Assembly: GCF_024609785.1 (NCBI RefSeq)
Contig: NZ_JANHJQ010000002.1
Location: 248,001 to 312,000 of the forward strand
Source of the DNA: Pseudalkalibacillus decolorationis
Lineage (GTDB): Bacteria; Bacillota; Bacilli; Bacillales; Fictibacillaceae
Length of the DNA stretch: 64,000 nt
Direction: 5' to 3'
Part shown: positions 1 to 7,322 of the stretch, piece by piece
Position numbering within the stretch: position 1 is the first letter of the stretch
How the letters are laid out: each line of letters starts with the position of its first letter
Notes under the pieces: generated by a model
Told to the model about the DNA's origin: nothing
What the model saw: only the letters and a program-made list of their open reading frames with translations
The model's database searches: none
Position numbers and translations under genes: made by a program

Positions 1-111
1 AGCTGATTTTAGGAGCACAGACTGAATTTCCAACAGTTGTTTTCAAAAATAAACATGCCAAATAAACCACAGATGTAGTGGATTTTTTAAAACAGGTATT
101 TTAAGATGGAT

Positions 112-1614
112 TTATAAGGACAGAAGAGACCTTATTAATGGGTTTAGGCTTAAAAAGTTACCCTTTTTGGCTTCCTTGACCCACGCATCGGCATGCTGAC
201 ACATGCCGATGCAATATGATCGAATGGTCCAATGTCTTGAACTACGTCCTTTCGAATCCTCTAAATGATAATCCACTTTTTGGCGTTTGATACAACGCTC
301 GACCCCATTACGTAACGCATAACGTTTATACCATTCCTTACTATCACGTTTCACACGAGGAAAAAGGCGGGGATTTTCCTTCGTCGATGTATAAAAGGTT
401 CTCCCGTATGCCGACTCAGAACACGGATTTGAACATGTCCATTTCCCGACGGCAGCTGGACAACGCCATTTACGACGGTACCGTTTCTTATCGACACCCC
501 AATCCCGCATTTTCCGACCGATGGGGCAAACGGGAACACCGTCTAAGTTAATCTCCATTTCATTATAGGTGAACTGTTTCGAGCGCCTAGGGTTCAGGTC
601 GATGATGGCCGAAACATCATAGTGCTCTAACATTTCATAGATGGGGTAAGCATCTAAGGCAGAATCTAAGATGGCTTCTCCGAATGTCCAATCGGGATAC
701 CAATGCTTGAGTTCATGAAAGGTGCTCACAAACAAGACGGAGTCATGTTTACTCGCTCGATACATCCTTGGATAAATCGGTAAATCATATGGGCTATCGG
801 AGGCAGCGACCATGAAAAAGCTTCGTCCGTAATAGTACTTTTCTCTCGAACTATCCCAGCCATAATCGGCATCCGGATCGGAAAATTGCCGTTTACAGTG
901 GCATTTCCAATTTCCTTGTTTCCGACAGTCACAAAGGAATTTACCGTAGGGTCGACCTCCCGTTACGAAAGGAGATCCATCCGCCAAAATACTGAGGGAC
1001 TGTGTATGACCGAGTAATCCTTTTGATGCCGATTGGTTGACGAACAAGGATTGAAAAAGGATCTGGAGTTGATCATGTGCTTTTGGGTTATAACGAACCT
1101 TCTTATTTTTAAGGGCACGTTTCACCAGTTTTTCAACAATCCGAGGGTTTTTAGGCTCGAGTTTCTGATTCTTTTTGCCTTTCTTTTTCGGCTTCTTCAA
1201 CTTTCTTTTCTTCCGTCTGGTCAGATGTGGGGTTGGAGCCAGCCAAAGGCGATCGAAAAAGTCGTAAAACGTACCGACCCCTGGAACGTTGTCAGGAGAA
1301 AAGCCACTAAGGATGGCAAAGACGGGAAGTGTTTTTAAGGTGAACACCCATTTGTCAACACTTGTTATATGTTGTTGATGCATAAGCAGTAAACTACGAA
1401 GCATATCACAAGGATTACGTGGTTTCCTTCCTCTAGGGTTTGAGGAATACCGATGTTTAAGCAGGGCTGCGGTATCTGTTAGGTCCATCAATGAACACCA
1501 GACGATCGGGTCCAGGTAGAAGTCTTTTAGAAACCTTTTGTCCTTGAAGTGTTTGTTGGATTGTTCAACGACAAAGTGTAGATAGGATTCGTGAGAACGA
1601 ACGTTTTGAAGCAT
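112..1614 (-). CDS. DDE transposase of an IS5/IS1182-like insertion sequence
   Basis: Transposase of 500 residues, expected to cut and join insertion-sequence ends. The N-terminal third (about residues 30-125) resembles the DUF772-type domain of IS5/IS1182 transposases. A very lysine-rich linker follows (residues 133-152). The probable catalytic triad is visible as D212 in ILADGSP, D317 in AILDSALDAYP and E439 in NGVERCIKR. Cysteine pairs near residues 228-240 (CDC, KCHC) may bind metal. The frame is intact, so the element may be active. I searched both flanks by eye and found no convincing terminal inverted repeats or target duplication, so the element limits are not set. IS family assignment is uncertain; the DDE transposase call is not. 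Confidence 0.85.
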   Translation of the reverse strand: MLQNVRSHESYLHFVVEQSNKHFKDKRFLKDFYLDPIVWCSLMDLTDTAALLKHRYSSNPRGRKPRNPCDMLRSLLLMHQQHITSVDKWVFTLKTLPVFAILSGFSPDNVPGVGTFYDFFDRLWLAPTPHLTRRKKRKLKKPKKKGKKNQKLEPKNPRIVEKLVKRALKNKKVRYNPKAHDQLQILFQSLFVNQSASKGLLGHTQSLSILADGSPFVTGGRPYGKFLCDCRKQGNWKCHCKRQFSDPDADYGWDSSREKYYYGRSFFMVAASDSPYDLPIYPRMYRASKHDSVLFVSTFHELKHWYPDWTFGEAILDSALDAYPIYEMLEHYDVSAIIDLNPRRSKQFTYNEMEINLDGVPVCPIGRKMRDWGVDKKRYRRKWRCPAAVGKWTCSNPCSESAYGRTFYTSTKENPRLFPRVKRDSKEWYKRYALRNGVERCIKRQKVDYHLEDSKGRSSRHWTIRSYCIGMCQHADAWVKEAKKGNFLSLNPLIRSLLSL

Positions 1615-2031
1615 TGAAAAATTCCCCCGTCGAGTGTTTTTTGGTCTTCAACTCGATTTTTGGGGCGATGTTGATTTGTCAAGAGGAAAGTTTGTTCGCA
1701 CCCTTGTTTTGGGGGTGAAACAATAAAAAAGCCCTAGTGGAAAAACTAGAGCGAACAAGGAAAGTGAATTTCCGAGAGACTATTCCTTTTATAAGGGGGT
1801 GATGTAGCATCCGTCAATTTTGGGGTCATTTGCCGTTAAATGGTGATGAAGGCTAATGGTTGGGAGGATGTGAAAAATAAACAACTCTTTTTGATAAAGC
1901 CGCATTTTTTGACGAAAGAATGCGGCTTTCAACTTTTGGTGAATTTTACGTAATTCGTTGTTTAGGTCCCGATACGAATAGTTCTTCCATTCGGTTTTTC
2001 TCTTGCAGTAGTTATTAAATTCATATTAAAG
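1615..2031. other. Intergenic region between transposase and reductase genes
   Basis: No gene seen in these 417 bases. The left part is probably the promoter-side end of the insertion sequence and holds a short CTAGT/ACTAG hairpin near 1735-1752. The right part holds the terminator hairpin listed separately. IS terminal repeats could not be identified by eye. Confidence 0.5.
1896..1929. terminator. Hairpin terminator downstream of the FMN reductase gene
   Basis: Stem AAAGCCGCATT pairs with AATGCGGCTTT across an 8-12 nt loop. Read on the minus strand the 3' arm ends in TTT after a GC-rich stem, which fits a factor-independent terminator for the reductase gene that ends at 2032. It may work in both directions. 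Confidence 0.6.
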
Positions 2032-2589
2032 TTACCTATTATTAAAAGGTTGTTGTTGGTTAAACCATTTGATAAAGCTGTCAACGACGGTATCTAAAAA
2101 CTTAATCGTTGGTTCGTGTGTAAGGTTCCCGGCTCCGTCAATTTTTTCATGAACGGCTCCAATATACACTTCATTACCAGGTAGAAGCGGAGATCCAACC
2201 CCTGGGCAAAATAGTATGTCTCGTAAATGCTGCTGGGCACGAACAGTTCCTAATGTTCCCATTGTTGCCCCCATAATCCATGATGGTTTACCAAACATGA
2301 CTTTTTCCACACGGGATAACCAATCAATTGCATTCTTTAAAACACCTGGTATAGAATAATTATACTCTGGTGTTACCCAAAGAACTGCATCCGCTTTGGC
2401 AATTTTTCTTTTCAATTTTGTAACAGATTCAGGAGGGTCCAATTCAATATCTTGGTCATAATGAGGAAGATCACGAATATTTAAAATCTCTATATCTAGG
2501 CGTTCTTTATACTTTTCCTGAATATACTTTGTAAGCTTTAAATTATATGATTCATTCCGAGTGCTTCCAACTATAGCAACAACTTTCAT
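2032..2589 (-). CDS. NAD(P)H-dependent FMN reductase / azoreductase-type flavoprotein
   Basis: Small cytoplasmic flavodoxin-fold oxidoreductase of 185 residues (NADPH-dependent FMN reductase family). Members reduce quinones, azo compounds or chromate with NAD(P)H through bound FMN. The N-terminal phosphate-binding loop GSTRNESYNLKL (about residues 8-19) and the TPEYNYSIPGVLKNAIDWLS segment (about 73-92), which contacts the isoalloxazine ring, are both present. The start has a strong ribosome site (GGAGGAATT). The gene follows a MarR regulator on the same strand, and the same palindrome lies before both genes, so it is probably the regulated target. Substrate unknown; a quinone or thiol-reactive electrophile is typical for such pairs. 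Confidence 0.9.
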   Translation of the reverse strand: MKVVAIVGSTRNESYNLKLTKYIQEKYKERLDIEILNIRDLPHYDQDIELDPPESVTKLKRKIAKADAVLWVTPEYNYSIPGVLKNAIDWLSRVEKVMFGKPSWIMGATMGTLGTVRAQQHLRDILFCPGVGSPLLPGNEVYIGAVHEKIDGAGNLTHEPTIKFLDTVVDSFIKWFNQQQPFNNR

Positions 2590-2616
2590 TTATAATTCCT
2601 CCAGAATATTAAAAAT

Positions 2617-2634
2617 TAGTTGATACATCAACTA
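2617..2634. promoter_or_regulatory. Palindromic operator before the reductase gene
   Basis: TAGTTGAT-AC-ATCAACTA is an 8-bp-arm palindrome 28 bases upstream of the reductase start. A TTGACA-like -35 on the minus strand (2648-2653) puts it over the -10 region. Nearly the same sequence precedes the adjacent marR gene, so MarR binding is the simplest reading. Confidence 0.65.
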
Positions 2635-2658
2635 TGAGACATAACCTTGTCAACCAAA

Positions 2659-3090
2659 TTATGATCGACCTACATTCTCCCGAACTTTCATTAGAAGTCT
2701 TCGTAATTCTAAAATTTCTTCTTTGGTCATTCCCTTACTAATAAGCTGAATGATACTTTTATTGTTAGGGATCACATCATTCCCAAGTTTCCTTCCATCT
2801 TCGGTTAGGTAGACTTTTACTGAACGTTTATCATTTGGACATGTTTCTCTCCGAATATAGCCTTTTTTTTCTAGCGTAAAAATCATTCGAGTAACACCAG
2901 CTTTATCCTTTTTCAGCTTTGTTGCAATTTCATTTTGTGAGATTCCTTCATGCTTCCATAGAAGCGCCATAATTAAATTTTGCTCAGATGTTAACTGAAA
3001 AGCGGCTAATTGACTATTTACATAGCTAGTAATCTCTAAATCCACAGTATGAATCAAGACCCCAATATTATCTAATGGTTCGTATTCCAT
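2659..3090 (-). CDS. MarR family winged-helix transcriptional regulator
   Basis: DNA-binding repressor of 143 residues. The winged-helix core is clear: SQNEIATKLKKDKAGVTR is the recognition-helix region, followed by the wing RRETCPNDKRSVKVYLTEDG with the conserved D-x-R pattern, then the dimerising C-terminal helix. I start at the ATG at 3090 (MEYEPLD) because AGGA lies 8 bases before it. Upstream in-frame ATGs at 3096 and 3099 remain possible, and an opening at 3120 would sit inside the palindrome. The single cysteine in the wing could sense thiol-reactive compounds, but that is inference. Likely autoregulated and controlling the FMN reductase gene just downstream. Confidence 0.9.
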   Translation of the reverse strand: MEYEPLDNIGVLIHTVDLEITSYVNSQLAAFQLTSEQNLIMALLWKHEGISQNEIATKLKKDKAGVTRMIFTLEKKGYIRRETCPNDKRSVKVYLTEDGRKLGNDVIPNNKSIIQLISKGMTKEEILELRRLLMKVRENVGRS

Positions 3091-3106
3091 ATGCATCATC
3101 CTAATT

Positions 3107-3122
3107 AGTTGATATATCAACT
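3107..3122. promoter_or_regulatory. Perfect palindrome (operator) before marR
   Basis: AGTTGATATATCAACT is a perfect 16-bp palindrome between the marR promoter (-10 at 3136-3141) and its start. It matches the element before the reductase gene except at the centre, which supports autoregulation. Confidence 0.7.
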
Positions 3123-3135
3123 GTTCATAAAAATT

Positions 3136-3164
3136 ATTTTACTAAATGTTATAATTCTTGTCAA
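3136..3164 (-). promoter_or_regulatory. Sigma-A-type promoter of marR
   Basis: On the minus strand TTGACA is followed after 17 bases by TAAAAT. The predicted start of transcription lies just before the palindrome at 3107-3122, so a bound repressor would block clearance. Confidence 0.6.
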
Positions 3165-3313
3165 ACCTTCCCTTCAACCTTTTTGTAAGGGATTCCGTCC
3201 GGTATATAAAGCGTTGAGTGAACTAGGAAAGGTTATCAAAACTATTTTTTTATGTGAATACTTGATGTGTAAACGGGATCACCTCGATTTGGCAATCCCG
3301 TTCAATGTCATTC

Positions 3314-3496
3314 TTATTTTTTCTTGTCCATTTGTTTGTTCATCGCATCGGCTGTTTTGTCTACCGTATTCATTGCTGCACTTTCCGTAGCTTCAACTGC
3401 ATTTTGTACGGAATCAAAAGCGGTATCAGTGGTATCTTTAACCGTTTTTGCTGTTTGCTCAACTGACTTTTGATTTTGGTTTTTCTGATGGCTCAT
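3314..3496 (-). CDS. Small hydrophilic Ala/Thr/Lys-rich protein, unknown function
   Basis: A 60-residue protein with no membrane segment. It is rich in K, Q, T, A and D and ends in KQMDKKK. The spacing of A, V and T within [16 protein letters not shown] and similar stretches gives amphipathic helix repeats like those of LEA-like or small spore proteins, but I recognise no family. It has a strong ribosome site (GAAGGAGGTG) 8 bases before the ATG and its own intergenic space, which supports real expression. No partner genes are evident. Confidence 0.65.
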   Translation of the reverse strand: MSHQKNQNQKSVEQTAKTVKDTTDTAFDSVQNAVEATESAAMNTVDKTADAMNKQMDKKK

Positions 3497-3608
3497 CCTA
3501 ACACCTCCTTCGTAAAAAAAGGACCTTATTCGTTAGGATGGTTCACATTAAGTAATTTATGCACTTTTTACCAGCTGCGAAAATGAACTTTAAATTTTAT
3601 AAACACAT

Positions 3609-4376
3609 TCAAACCGTCACATCACGTCTGCAAAATACAAACCATGCACTTACTAGAAAAACCAACATATAACCACATAAAATGATGATTGAGAATGGTA
3701 ACGCCATACCCTCAAATAGAGGGCGGTTTCCAATTGTGAACTGAGTTAAATCTGTATTTGCAAAAAGGATATACCTACCCCAATCAATTTTATAATGTGC
3801 CAACACTTCTACAAATGTTCGACCAGTTAACACGAGAGAAATAGCGATCCCTGTGGCTAATACACTGCTCCTAAACACTGTTGAAATCGAAAATGCGAGA
3901 GTCGCCATTACACCAACCTCAACTAAACTGTTGAGGTAGATCAGCGGAAGCTTGTTAATCATTTCAAAGTCACTGGCTAAATCAAAAAATCCAAACAACA
4001 GCATTCCGAATAATAAAGCGAGAATAAGATAGATCAGGAGGAGGCAAAAGCCAATTAATAACACGGTTATATATTTGGCAAGCAATATTTTTGATCGTCG
4101 GGCGGGTCGAATGAGCAATAATTTGACTGTACCCCAATCATATTCATTAGACACGATTGACCCAGCAATAATTATAAGGAAGAATTGTATCAGAAAAAGA
4201 AAATTAGTGCTGAACAATAAATAATCGATAAAACTTTCATTATTACCTGAGCTAGACAATAAGTTTTTCATGATTAAAGCTAATAATAGACACAGGATAC
4301 CGAATGATAGGAACAAAATACGATTACTTCGCTTGCTAAAAATTTTGATGTGTTCATTTCGAATGAGCTTAATCAT
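3609..4376 (-). CDS. ABC-2 type transporter permease
   Basis: Integral membrane subunit of about 255 residues of an ABC exporter. Six hydrophobic segments are visible, beginning with ILFLSFGILCLLLALIM and ending with IIILCGYMLVFLVSAWFVF. The segment NEYDWGTVKLLLIRPARR is the cytoplasmic coupling motif of BcrB/ABC-2 permeases linked to lantibiotic or bacitracin export. The ATG at 4376 overlaps the end of the ATPase gene by 8 bases and follows GGGGGA, so the two are translationally coupled. A longer reading from 4415 would run deep into the ATPase gene and is less likely. Substrate unknown; self-protection against a peptide antibiotic is typical of the family. Confidence 0.85.
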   Translation of the reverse strand: MIKLIRNEHIKIFSKRSNRILFLSFGILCLLLALIMKNLLSSSGNNESFIDYLLFSTNFLFLIQFFLIIIAGSIVSNEYDWGTVKLLLIRPARRSKILLAKYITVLLIGFCLLLIYLILALLFGMLLFGFFDLASDFEMINKLPLIYLNSLVEVGVMATLAFSISTVFRSSVLATGIAISLVLTGRTFVEVLAHYKIDWGRYILFANTDLTQFTIGNRPLFEGMALPFSIIILCGYMLVFLVSAWFVFCRRDVTV

Positions 4377-5283
4377 GGGAAGTTTCCCCCAGTATCTTGA
4401 AAAATGCATCTTCAAGTGAAGCCTGAATGGAGTTTACGGAAAAAACGTCAATCCCATTGTTTACTAAAACACGAATAGCTCCAGGAATTTGTTCTTTTTT
4501 TAATTCAAGCACAACTCCATTTGGACTTATTTCTACGGAAAAACCATTCTTATGAAGAAGGCTCCGCGCTTTTTCTTGTTGCAAGAGTTCGAAGCGAACC
4601 TTTTTCATAGAGACATCATGATGTTTAAACTGTTTAACCTGAACGATTTTTCCGGATTGAATAATTACGACTTGATCACATAAATCCTCGATTTCACGTA
4701 AAAGATGGCTTGCAATAATGATCGACACATTCTCTTTTTCACAAAGTGTCTTTACATAGGAACGGAATTCTCTTATCCCCATTGGATCGAGACCATTGGT
4801 AGGTTCATCGAGAATTAAAAGCTTTGGTTGATGTAAAATGGCTTGTGCAATCCCGAGTCGTTGACGCATGCCAAGCGAATACGTCCCGACTTTATCATCA
4901 ATAGCATTCACCAGATTCACCAGCTCAATGACATCTTCAACCCGCTCATCGGAGATATTCCCGTACATGGAAGCATATTGTTGTAAGTTTTGATAACCAG
5001 TTAAGTACGTATAAAACTCAGGGTTCTCAACGATCGCTCCAACATGTTGAATCGCACGTTCAAAGTCTGAATTTAAATTTGTACCGTTGATGATAACTTT
5101 GCCCTTGTTCGCTTTTACAAGTCCAACAATTGTACGTATTAACGTTGTTTTACCAGATCCATTGCGACCAAGTAACCCAACAATTTCCCCATGTCCAATT
5201 TCCAAATTGATATCAGATAGGATCTGGTGTTTACCAATTCGTTTGCTAATCTCAATCAATTTCAGTAATGGGTATTGCTCCAT
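4369..5283 (-). CDS. ABC transporter ATP-binding protein, bacitracin/lantibiotic exporter type
   Basis: Cytoplasmic ATPase of 304 residues pairing with the permease gene that overlaps its 3' end. Walker A GLLGRNGSGKTTL (about residue 37), signature YSLGMRQRLGIAQA (about 135), Walker B LLILDEPTNGLDP and the switch histidine in IIIASHLL are all present. The C-terminal 90 residues match the extension of BcrA-type ATPases. The ATG at 5283 is chosen because GAAGGTGA lies 5-6 bases upstream; an ATG at 5301 has no such site. No dedicated regulator or two-component system is adjacent. Confidence 0.9.
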   Translation of the reverse strand: MEQYPLLKLIEISKRIGKHQILSDINLEIGHGEIVGLLGRNGSGKTTLIRTIVGLVKANKGKVIINGTNLNSDFERAIQHVGAIVENPEFYTYLTGYQNLQQYASMYGNISDERVEDVIELVNLVNAIDDKVGTYSLGMRQRLGIAQAILHQPKLLILDEPTNGLDPMGIREFRSYVKTLCEKENVSIIIASHLLREIEDLCDQVVIIQSGKIVQVKQFKHHDVSMKKVRFELLQQEKARSLLHKNGFSVEISPNGVVLELKKEQIPGAIRVLVNNGIDVFSVNSIQASLEDAFFKILGETSHD

Positions 5284-5326
5284 TCTTTCACCTTCGTTCA
5301 TTTACCATTAGGTAGTTTCTGAAGCC

Positions 5327-5455
5327 TTAGTATACCATTTTGTACTCTTCAACACATTGAAGCACCGACTCCATTGGGACATATACCTCCTCAATATAGG
5401 TATAAACGTTTAAATAGAGGTCATATTTATTTAAGCGGTATATTTCCCTTTTCAT
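5327..5455 (-). CDS. Possible 42-residue Tyr-rich protein
   Basis: Short reading frame beginning MKREIYRLNKYDLYLNV and ending YKMVY, with a protein-like mix of Tyr, Val and Glu and no long low-complexity run. It fills most of the gap between the ABC ATPase and DUF3307 genes. An in-frame ATG at 5467 is an alternative. No good Shine-Dalgarno sequence precedes either start, so it may be a fragment of a lost gene. I do not recognise a family. Confidence 0.3.
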   Translation of the reverse strand: MKREIYRLNKYDLYLNVYTYIEEVYVPMESVLQCVEEYKMVY

Positions 5456-5499
5456 AGGAACTAGCATCAAAATATAAGTTGGTTATCAAAGATATCCTC

Positions 5500-6393
5500 T
5501 TATAAAACTCTCAAGATAATATAACCGATCACGACCGCGATGACTGAACTGGAAAGACTCCCGATCAGATAATATTCCGAGAACTGCTTGTTTTCAAACT
5601 GCTTAAATCTTGTTAATGATTTTATCGCAATCAAAAATGGCAACCCATGTGGAAATCCTTGTACAATAAAAATGATGATGAGCAGACGCTCAATTATCCC
5701 GATATATCTGCCAATATTTTTTGGTGAATCCTTGTAAAATTGCTCAGTTTTAATTCTAGTAACCTCGTTAACTTCTTCACCCTTTTCGTTCAATACCGTT
5801 TTAATCTCTGTTTTTTCATCTGAAATACTATAAGATCCTTTGTTTAAGGATAGGTTTGGACCAAGGTTTTTCAGAACAATACCGAGTAAATAACCCGCTC
5901 CCTCAGTCGCAATCAATAGTAAATTTAAGATGATTAGCAGCTTCGTTACGTTGGGAAAGTCAATGCCTTCGAATAGGAATTGTACGGAGTCTACTTTCCA
6001 TTGCTCGATTGAATATGAAACAAGTCCGAGAAGCTGCATGATAAGGAAGATAGAAAGCAAATGCAACAGTTGATCGAAAATAAATAAACTCCCTGAAACC
6101 CATACACGGTCCGACTTCCTTTTCATACTCTCTTTAAACCAGTCGATAAAATAGTGAATAAGAGTTATAACTACTACAGCTATTAAGCTTTTAATTACCA
6201 AGCCGATCGACCAATCCGTACTTAAGACAAAATAGCTAAGAACAACGACTAGTGTAACCGAGAAATGGCAAATAACATGCCGCCATAAACCTTTATGAAT
6301 ATTGGTTCTCTTTAACTCGATCGTCTTGTTTCTTTGAAAAATGAAGTCAGCAGTCAAATGAGCAAGTACGAATACAAGAAATAATTGAAACAT
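5500..6393 (-). CDS. DUF3307 family membrane protein
   Basis: Polytopic membrane protein of 297 residues. The N-terminal LAHLTADFIFQRNKTIELKR and the LIHYFIDWFKE segment (about residue 100) are the family signature: a helix pair with conserved His/Asp residues facing the membrane. Further hydrophobic helices lie near 150-185 and 220-290, separated by a charged cytoplasmic loop around residues 185-220. The gene starts 3 bases after the satD-like gene stops, so the two form one operon. DUF3307/SatD pairs are recurrent in Firmicutes; the biochemical role is unknown. Confidence 0.85.
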   Translation of the reverse strand: MFQLFLVFVLAHLTADFIFQRNKTIELKRTNIHKGLWRHVICHFSVTLVVVLSYFVLSTDWSIGLVIKSLIAVVVITLIHYFIDWFKESMKRKSDRVWVSGSLFIFDQLLHLLSIFLIMQLLGLVSYSIEQWKVDSVQFLFEGIDFPNVTKLLIILNLLLIATEGAGYLLGIVLKNLGPNLSLNKGSYSISDEKTEIKTVLNEKGEEVNEVTRIKTEQFYKDSPKNIGRYIGIIERLLIIIFIVQGFPHGLPFLIAIKSLTRFKQFENKQFSEYYLIGSLSSSVIAVVIGYIILRVL

Positions 6394-6396
6394 AGG

Positions 6397-7092
6397 CTAT
6401 GACCCCTCTTTGTTAAACCAGTTTTGCAATTCTTCCAATAACTCAATTAGGCTATCATTCAATGCTTGTACGGTGTGATGATCTGCTCGTCTTAATAAAT
6501 AGCTAACTGTTGATTTTGGAGACTTGTACCCCATCTTTATGCCTATTTGCTCATAGGTTAAATTCGGCTGTTCATTAACCATTCGAACCACTTCCTGCTG
6601 CTTACCACTTCGGTGCTGAATTTTATCTTCTATGGAATAATTAAGTGCATTCAATGCCTGATACGGATACTCTTTTGAATAAAAAAATGTATTTGAACGC
6701 TTTTCATCAACAAGCCATGCTCGAGCTTCTGTATGGTTTTTCTTTAAGAAACGATCCCTGGCTTCGAGTGCATTGATTACAGCGGACCCGTTCATTGTAT
6801 GTATGGTTGCGTTAGTGGATTCTAACTGTCCTAAACCCACCCCAATGTACAGGAAAATTTCCTTTTCAGCCAGGACATCTTTTAACCTTCTGGTAATGGC
6901 ATACCCCTTCGAAAAATCTCTTACAACACCAATCAACTCATCCCCATTTCGAACATCAAATGGAATAAGCAGATCGCTTTGGTAGTCCGTGTTCATATCT
7001 TTTGCACATTGTATAAGTATAGAAACAAAATCTTTGTCTATTTTTCTAGATGATTTAACGTCACATGCGATACAAATACAACTGTTACTCAT
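6397..7092 (-). CDS. SatD family putative DNA-binding protein
   Basis: Protein of 231 residues of the SatD family (named from the Streptococcus sat operon). The N-terminal part, IACDVKSSRKI followed by PFDVRNGDELIGVV, resembles the family core domain. The C-terminal part, LTYEQIGIKMGYKSPKSTVS, is a clear helix-turn-helix (about residues 172-192). The ATG at 7092 is preceded by AAAGGGG at 8 bases; the ATG at 7110 lacks a site. Three CAAC/GTTG dyads lie just upstream and are candidates for autoregulation. The gene is co-transcribed with the DUF3307 membrane gene immediately after it. Confidence 0.85.
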   Translation of the reverse strand: MSNSCICIACDVKSSRKIDKDFVSILIQCAKDMNTDYQSDLLIPFDVRNGDELIGVVRDFSKGYAITRRLKDVLAEKEIFLYIGVGLGQLESTNATIHTMNGSAVINALEARDRFLKKNHTEARAWLVDEKRSNTFFYSKEYPYQALNALNYSIEDKIQHRSGKQQEVVRMVNEQPNLTYEQIGIKMGYKSPKSTVSYLLRRADHHTVQALNDSLIELLEELQNWFNKEGS

Positions 7093-7116
7093 TTTATCAT
7101 CCCCTTTCATCGTTTT

Positions 7117-7187
7117 ATCAACCTCTTATAGGTTGATGTAAATATAACAACTTTATTTTTGTTGATGCATTTATAACAACTATAAAG
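7117..7187. promoter_or_regulatory. Array of CAAC/GTTG dyads before satD
   Basis: On the minus strand there are two direct copies of a unit with GTTGTTATA at one end and CATCAAC at the other, then a perfect inverted repeat ATCAACC-N7-GGTTGAT (7117-7137). All lie in the 90 bases upstream of the SatD-like gene and look like binding sites for a dimeric or oligomeric regulator, most simply SatD itself. Confidence 0.55.
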
Positions 7188-7262
7188 CAATAAGGTAAAG
7201 GTATCAATGAGGAAATGGTTTGAATTGATCATAGAAAATATTTTCTTTCTTAACGTGTAAAA

Positions 7263-7294
7263 AAAGGTGACCCATAATTCGGATCCCCTTTTCC
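7263..7294 (-). terminator. Terminator of the peptide transporter gene
   Basis: On the minus strand an imperfect stem of AAAGGGGATCC with GGGTCACCTTT is followed by a run of seven T, 30 bases past the stop of the POT transporter gene. The T run merges into a half-copy of the R2 repeat (CTTAACGTGTAA at 7250-7261). Confidence 0.6.
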
Positions 7295-7322
7295 ATTTAT
7301 GCCGTTAGAACATAAATCGTTA

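Noticed and set aside
1-1800. Exact ends of the insertion sequence
   Set aside because: TGAATTTCC-like words occur on both sides (about 31-40 and 1764-1773) but are direct, short and imperfect; not enough for terminal repeats.
3272-3304. AACGGGAT/ATCCCGTT hairpin downstream of the small hydrophilic protein gene
   Set aside because: Stem is real, but no T run follows on the minus strand, so I do not call it a terminator.
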